Part shown: piece after piece, positions 7,478 through 11,084 of the stretch | How the letters are laid out: each line of letters begins with the position of its first letter | How positions within the stretch are numbered: position 1 is the first letter of the stretch | NCBI GenBank assembly: GCA_903861055.1 | Contig: CAIOSU010000063.1 | Coordinates: 1 to 11,084, forward strand | DNA from: an uncultured bacterium | GTDB taxonomy: Bacteria; Bacteroidota; Bacteroidia; Chitinophagales; CAIOSU01 | Reading direction: 5' to 3' | DNA: 11,084 nucleotides | Made by a program: the position numbers and the translations under genes | Notes under the pieces: model-generated | The model's database searches: none | Told to the model about the DNA's origin: nothing | Seen by the model: only the letters and a program-made list of their open reading frames with translations

Positions 7478-9136
7478 TTACGAATAAGAAATGATATTTT
7501 TTTGGGTTTTACCCTCATCGGCCAGTTCCTTAACCTGTTTGTGTTGTAAGGCGGCCTTTACAAGGCCTACAAATAAAGGATGCGGATGGCTAACTGTGCT
7601 CTTCAGTTCGGGGTGGAATTGAACGCCCACAAACCACGGGTGGTTTGGAAGTTCTATAATTTCAACTAGGCCTGTTTCTGGGTTTATGCCCGACATTACC
7701 ATTCCGCTATCTTCAAAGGCTTTCAAATAGGCATTGTTAAACTCATACCTATGACGGTGGCGTTCGCTTATTATTGTATTGCCGTAGGCCTCGGCAGCTT
7801 TTGAGTTTTCATTTAATTGGCAAGGGAAAGCGCCCAAACGCATGGTGCCGCCCTTATTGACTACTTTTTTCTGCTCTTCCATCATAGCTATCACATGATG
7901 GGGGGCGTTCGGGTTCATTTCTGATGAGTGCGCTCCTTCAAGGCCCAATACATTGCGGGCGTATTCTATTACTGCGCATTGCATTCCTAAGCAAATGCCA
8001 AAAAATGGCAAGTTGTTTTCTCGAGCATAGCGTATGGCACTTATTTTGCCTTCAATGCCGCGTGGGCCAAAGCCCGGGGCTACCAATATAGCATCAAAAT
8101 GACCTAGCTTTTGCCCTGCATTTTCGTCGGTAATATTCTCAGAGTGAACGCTTTCAATTTTTACTTTGCATTCGTTGGCAACACCAGCGTGAATAAACGA
8201 TTCTAGTATCGATTTATAAGCATCTTGAAGCTCAATGTATTTGCCAATGAGGCCTATTTTTACCTGATGCTTTGGGTTGTATAGGGTGTGAACAAAATCG
8301 CGCCAAGTGCTCATATCGGGCGTGCCTTCGGTAGGTAGGTTTAGTTTGTTCAATACTGTAATATCTAAGTCCTCCTTTAATTGTTGCAAGGGCACTTCAT
8401 AAATGCTGTCGCAATCCATGGCTTGCACCACCGATTTGCGATCGACGTTGCAAAACAAAGCTAGCTTTTCGCGAATGTCAGCAGACAAGTCATGCTCGGT
8501 TCGGCAAACCAAAATATCAGGCTGCACACCATTTTTCAAAAGTTCCTTAACGGAGTGCTGTGTAGGTTTAGTTTTAAGTTCTTTAGCAGCACTTAAGTAT
8601 GGTATTAGGGTAAGGTGAATAACCAAACAATTGTTTTGGCCTAGTTCCCAGCGCAATTGGCGTAAGCTCTCAATGTATGGCAGCGATTCTATATCGCCAA
8701 CTGTGCCACCTAATTCAGTAATAACAATATCGTATTCACCAGTTTCGCCCAAAAGTTTGGCGCGGCGCTTTATTTCGTCGGTAATGTGAGGGATAACCTG
8801 AACCGTTTTGCCCAAGAATGCCCCCGCACGCTCTTGGTTTATTACGTATTGGTATACCCTGCCAGTGGTAATGTTATTGGCTTGGCTAGTAGGCACACTC
8901 AAAAAACGCTCGTAGTGGCCAAGGTCAAGATCGGTTTCGGCACCGTCTTCGGTCACGTAGCACTCGCCATGTTCGTAAGGGTTCAAAGTACCCGGATCTA
9001 CGTTAATGTAGGGGTCGAACTTTTGTATGGTTACCCGGTAACCACGGGCTTGCAATAGTTTGGCTAGTGAAGCGGCGAAGATACCCTTCCCCAAAGAGGA
9101 AGTTACACCGCCGGTCACGAAGATATACTTGGTCAT
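7478..9136 (-). CDS. pyrG: CTP synthase (glutamine-hydrolysing)
   Basis: PyrG makes CTP from UTP, ATP and glutamine in the cytoplasm, the last step of pyrimidine nucleotide synthesis. At 552 residues it is full length. The N-terminal synthetase domain opens with the nucleotide-binding loop GGVTSSLGKG (9-18), followed by KFDPYINVDPGT (39-50) and HGECYVTEDGAETDLDLGHY (56-75), which contains the Mg-binding Asp71. The C-terminal class I glutamine amidotransferase domain (from about 295) has the nucleophile Cys382 in FFGICLGMQ and the His508/Glu510 pair in GVQFHPE. All key residues are present. It heads the pyrG-yidC-lipoprotein group, has a good promoter, and lacks a Shine-Dalgarno site. The CTP it supplies is a substrate of the neighbouring kdsB product. 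Confidence 0.98.
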   Translation of the reverse strand: MTKYIFVTGGVTSSLGKGIFAASLAKLLQARGYRVTIQKFDPYINVDPGTLNPYEHGECYVTEDGAETDLDLGHYERFLSVPTSQANNITTGRVYQYVINQERAGAFLGKTVQVIPHITDEIKRRAKLLGETGEYDIVITELGGTVGDIESLPYIESLRQLRWELGQNNCLVIHLTLIPYLSAAKELKTKPTQHSVKELLKNGVQPDILVCRTEHDLSADIREKLALFCNVDRKSVVQAMDCDSIYEVPLQQLKEDLDITVLNKLNLPTEGTPDMSTWRDFVHTLYNPKHQVKIGLIGKYIELQDAYKSILESFIHAGVANECKVKIESVHSENITDENAGQKLGHFDAILVAPGFGPRGIEGKISAIRYARENNLPFFGICLGMQCAVIEYARNVLGLEGAHSSEMNPNAPHHVIAMMEEQKKVVNKGGTMRLGAFPCQLNENSKAAEAYGNTIISERHRHRYEFNNAYLKAFEDSGMVMSGINPETGLVEIIELPNHPWFVGVQFHPELKSTVSHPHPLFVGLVKAALQHKQVKELADEGKTQKNIISYS

Positions 9137-9142
9137 GGCAAA

Positions 9143-9148
9143 GGGGGG
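9143..9148 (-). other. six-cytosine tract before the pyrG start codon
   Basis: The pyrG message would carry CCCCCC at -12 to -7 relative to its ATG, exactly where a Shine-Dalgarno site would lie in other bacteria. It lies about 20 bases downstream of the predicted transcript start. The tract is plain in the sequence; whether it does anything is unknown. Confidence 0.3.
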
Positions 9149-9171
9149 ATTGCGCTAATGAATAACGCATT

Positions 9172-9202
9172 CAAAGATACGAAACTTTTATGTCTCGACA
9201 CC
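9172..9202 (-). promoter_or_regulatory. pyrG: Bacteroidota-type promoter of pyrG
   Basis: On the minus strand TATCTTTG (9172-9179) is a perfect TAnnTTTG -7 box. A weaker -33 element, GGTG (9199-9202), lies 19 bp upstream. Transcription would begin near 9167, giving a leader of about 30 bases. This separates pyrG from kdsB, which ends 145 bp upstream. Confidence 0.6.
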
Positions 9203-9281
9203 CCGACAAATTGCTTTTGATGCTTAGAAAAAGATTTTAGTTGTTTGAAACCCTGTCTTTCAAGGCGGTGCGATAAATTTA

Positions 9282-10013
9282 TTAATCTTCCTCCACCAAT
9301 CCCCTCAATCTTTCTAAATCTTCAGGGGTATCCACGGCATGGGTGGCATGTTGGGTAACTGCTGCGTATATGTCAATATCGTTTTCTAGCCAGCGCAGTT
9401 GCTCTAGGTTTTCGGCCAGCTCAAGCGGGGTAGCCTCAAGGGTGGCCAGGTGTGCCAATACCTTGGTTGGGTAGCCATATATGCCCAAGTGCTGGTAGGC
9501 ATGCTCAAAGTTGCCCGACCGGTAAAATGGCAGCGGTGCTCGGCTGAAGTACAAAGCACGGCCATTGTTAGACAAAACGGCTTTTACTACATTTTTATCA
9601 TAATACATTTCCCGGTCGGTTAGGCTGCGCACTAGGGTAGCAATGCCATCGGGGTGGTCTTCAAGGGTTTCGGCTACCAGTTCTATCTGTTCGGGGTTAA
9701 TGAAAGGCTCATCGCCTTGTATGTTTATGGCCGCATCGAAACCTTTAAATGCCGGGAAAGTCATTACCTCGGCGCATCGCATAGTGCCGTTTAGGTGCTC
9801 CGGGTCAGTCATTACATACTTGGCGCCAATTTGCTCCAGTTCTTGGGCAATGCGTTCATCATCGGTAGCTACCACAACTGCATCCAATACGCCACTTTTG
9901 AGCACTTGTTCATACACGCGCTGTATCATACTCTTGCCACCAATGTCTACCAAGGGCTTGCCAGGGAAGCGAGTTGATGCATAACGAGCGGGTATAATAC
10001 CTAGTATTCGCAT
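9282..10013 (-). CDS. kdsB: 3-deoxy-manno-octulosonate cytidylyltransferase (CMP-Kdo synthetase)
   Basis: KdsB joins Kdo to CMP using CTP, giving the activated sugar for the inner core of lipopolysaccharide. The 243-residue length is typical. The N-terminus has the nucleotide-binding signature IIPARYASTRFPGKPL (6-21, with R10, R15 and K19). VVATDDERI follows, then the metal-binding NIQGDEPFI with Asp101, and LGIYGY in the second half. The C-terminal VDTPEDLERL is also conserved in the family. The ATG at 10013 puts the signature at the usual distance from the N-terminus. The gene is separated from nadC by 130 bp of repeat-rich DNA and from pyrG by 145 bp, so it may be transcribed alone from a promoter inside the repeat block or by readthrough from nadC. 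Confidence 0.97.
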   Translation of the reverse strand: MRILGIIPARYASTRFPGKPLVDIGGKSMIQRVYEQVLKSGVLDAVVVATDDERIAQELEQIGAKYVMTDPEHLNGTMRCAEVMTFPAFKGFDAAINIQGDEPFINPEQIELVAETLEDHPDGIATLVRSLTDREMYYDKNVVKAVLSNNGRALYFSRAPLPFYRSGNFEHAYQHLGIYGYPTKVLAHLATLEATPLELAENLEQLRWLENDIDIYAAVTQHATHAVDTPEDLERLRGLVEED

Positions 10014-10017
10014 GGGT

Positions 10018-10062
10018 GTTGGTTAATTGGTTAACTGGTTGATTTGTTAATTGGTTATTGGT
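10018..10062 (+). repeat. degenerate 8-bp tandem array, left arm of an inverted repeat block
   Basis: From 10021 the plus strand reads GGTTAATT, GGTTAACT, GGTTGATT, TGTTAATT, GGTTATT, GGT: four octamers, then a 7-mer. Two segments are exact inverted copies of parts of the right arm: GTTGGTTA (10018-10025) pairs with 10135-10142, and GTTATTGGT (10054-10062) pairs with 10109-10117. It lies just upstream of kdsB and has no coding potential. Confidence 0.75.
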
Positions 10063-10093
10063 AAACCTATTATTACTACCAATATAGCACAAT
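10062..10093 (-). promoter_or_regulatory. kdsB: possible kdsB promoter between the two repeat arms
   Basis: On the minus strand ATTG (10090-10093) lies 20 bp before TAGGTTTA (10062-10069), one base away from TAnnTTTG. It would give a leader of about 45 bases made almost entirely of the left repeat array. The match is imperfect, so this is tentative. Confidence 0.28.
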
Positions 10094-10096
10094 GGG

Positions 10097-10142
10097 CAAC
10101 AACTTACAACCAATAACTAGTAACTAATAGCAAATAACCAAC
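10097..10142 (-). repeat. degenerate 7-bp tandem array, right arm of an inverted repeat block
   Basis: On the minus strand this reads GTTATTT, GCTATTA, GTTACTA, GTTATTG, GTTGTAA, GTTGTTG: six degenerate heptamers sharing a GTTAnTn pattern. Read the opposite way to the left arm, it contains the exact inverted partners of 10018-10025 and 10054-10062. It starts immediately after the nadC stop codon. Confidence 0.7.
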
Positions 10143-10143
10143 C

Positions 10144-10977
10144 CTATATAGCTTTCAAGCTCAAATCCAAACTCTTCACGGAGTGGGTAAGCGAACCAAC
10201 CGATATAAAGTCGCAGCCGCTTTCGGCATAGCTACGCACGTTGTCGAGCACGATGCCACCCGAAACCTCGGTTTCGTAGCGGCCACCAATAAGAGATACC
10301 GCTTCTTTAGCGCCTTCAGGGCTAAAGTTGTCAATCATTATGCGGTCGACACCACCAATGTTTAATATCTGTTGCACTTGCTCTAGGCTGCCTGCCTCAA
10401 TCTCAATTTTTAAGCGCAGGTTGTTATCGTTTAGGTATTTTTGCACGCTAGTTATAGCTTGTTCAACACCGCCAGCATAGGCTATGTGGTTGTCTTTTAT
10501 CATAATCATATCAAATAGCCCAAAGCGGTGGTTTACGCCTCCACCAATACGCACCGCCATTTTTTCAAACTGGCGCAGCAATGGGGTGGTTTTCCGGGTA
10601 TCCAGTATTTTAGCTTTGGTGCCTTCAACAGCTTTTACAAACTTACTGGTAACGGTGGCAACACCACTCATGCGCTGCATCATGTTCAGTACCAACCGCT
10701 CGGCCATAAGTATGTTCCGAGCGCTGCCCATTACATAAAAAGCCACATCGCCGTACTTTACTTCAGCGCCATCTTTCAACAATATTTCAAGCTGCAATTC
10801 TGGGTCGATACCACGAAATAAGGCTTCAGCTACTTCCACACCAGCTATTATGCCGTGGTCTTTTACCAGCAATTTAGCTCTTGATGTTTGCCCAGCAGGT
10901 ATACAGGCTAGCGAGGTATGGTCGCCGTCGCGGATATCTTCCGCAATTGCGAGTTCTACAAACTTATTTAAATCCAA
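10144..10977 (-). CDS. nadC: nicotinate-nucleotide pyrophosphorylase, carboxylating (quinolinate phosphoribosyltransferase)
   Basis: NadC converts quinolinate and PRPP to nicotinate mononucleotide, CO2 and pyrophosphate, in de novo NAD synthesis. The 277-residue length is normal. The N-terminal alpha/beta domain includes AEDIRDGDHTS, and the barrel carries LNMMQRMSGVAT, then ILDTRKTTPLLR with Arg128 and Lys129. GGGVNHRFGL follows with His150 and Arg151, then MIKDNHI with Lys161. The C-terminal phosphate-binding part shows DRIMIDN and EVSGGI, then FISVGSLTHS. All known active-site residues appear present. The ATG at 10977 lies 21 bp after the stop codon of the gene upstream, so the two are probably co-transcribed. 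Confidence 0.97.
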   Translation of the reverse strand: MDLNKFVELAIAEDIRDGDHTSLACIPAGQTSRAKLLVKDHGIIAGVEVAEALFRGIDPELQLEILLKDGAEVKYGDVAFYVMGSARNILMAERLVLNMMQRMSGVATVTSKFVKAVEGTKAKILDTRKTTPLLRQFEKMAVRIGGGVNHRFGLFDMIMIKDNHIAYAGGVEQAITSVQKYLNDNNLRLKIEIEAGSLEQVQQILNIGGVDRIMIDNFSPEGAKEAVSLIGGRYETEVSGGIVLDNVRSYAESGCDFISVGSLTHSVKSLDLSLKAI

Positions 10978-10998
10978 AACAGAGGAAAATTTAAGACG

Positions 10999-11084
10999 TT
11001 AATCTTTTTCGAAGCGCATTTCTTGAACAAAAAAGGCATCACCTTTTTGCTTAATGTAAACATAGGTTCGGAAACTACCAGCAC
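10999..11084 (-). CDS. C-terminal end of a small protein, possibly DUF4783, partial
   Basis: The last 28 residues of a gene that begins beyond the right edge. The frame reads AGSFRTYVYIKQKGDAF, then FVQEMRFEKD and a TAA stop at 10999-11001. The alternating hydrophobic pattern (TYVYIKQKGDAFFVQEMRF) suggests two C-terminal beta-strands. It resembles the end of DUF4783 proteins, an NTF2-like family I recall lying next to nadC in Bacteroidota. That assignment rests on a short stretch plus position and is tentative; that a coding frame ends here is more certain. Confidence 0.5.
   Translation of the reverse strand, partial: AGSFRTYVYIKQKGDAFFVQEMRFEKD

Noticed and set aside
9245..9263. Small hairpin (TTGAAA, 7-base loop, TTTCAA) downstream of kdsB
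   Set aside because: A 6-bp AT-rich stem with no immediate T-tract on the minus strand is too weak to call a terminator.
10018..10142. CRISPR-like reading of the repeat block
   Set aside because: The units are 7-8 bp, degenerate and directly adjacent, with no spacers and no cas genes nearby.

Overview
The window reads as ordinary chromosomal DNA from a member of the Bacteroidota. Three things point there: a large secreted protein with a type IX secretion (Por) C-terminal sorting domain, promoters of the TTG-N19-TAnnTTTG type in place of the usual -35/-10 boxes, and no Shine-Dalgarno sites before the genes. Genus cannot be told from the sequence alone. Every gene lies on the minus strand, so the transcription order runs from the right end of the window to the left. 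No mobile element, tRNA, rRNA or CRISPR array was seen.

Right end (11084 to 9282): the last codons of a small protein, possibly a DUF4783 protein, then nadC (quinolinate phosphoribosyltransferase, NAD synthesis), a 130-bp intergenic block made of two inverted arrays of short degenerate repeats, and kdsB (CMP-Kdo synthetase, lipopolysaccharide core). Centre (9280 to 4837): a clear promoter drives pyrG (CTP synthase), followed by yidC (inner-membrane insertase) and a 231-residue DUF6438 lipoprotein, spaced by 39 and 16 bp and so probably one operon. KdsB uses the CTP that PyrG makes, although the two genes appear to have separate promoters.

Left part (4836 to 1): a promoter with a perfect -7 box starts a single-gene unit for a 1041-residue exported multidomain protein (sialidase-like propeller region, four Ig-like DUF5011 repeats, a PKD domain, a T9SS tail). 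It ends in a strong hairpin terminator. Only 20 bp beyond this begins comEC/rec2, the DNA-uptake channel, whose C-terminal part runs off the left edge.

No clearly new multi-gene system is visible. The items most worth a second look are the inverted 7-mer/8-mer repeat block between nadC and kdsB, the DUF6438 lipoprotein downstream of yidC, the secreted multidomain protein, and a run of six C bases just before the pyrG start codon.
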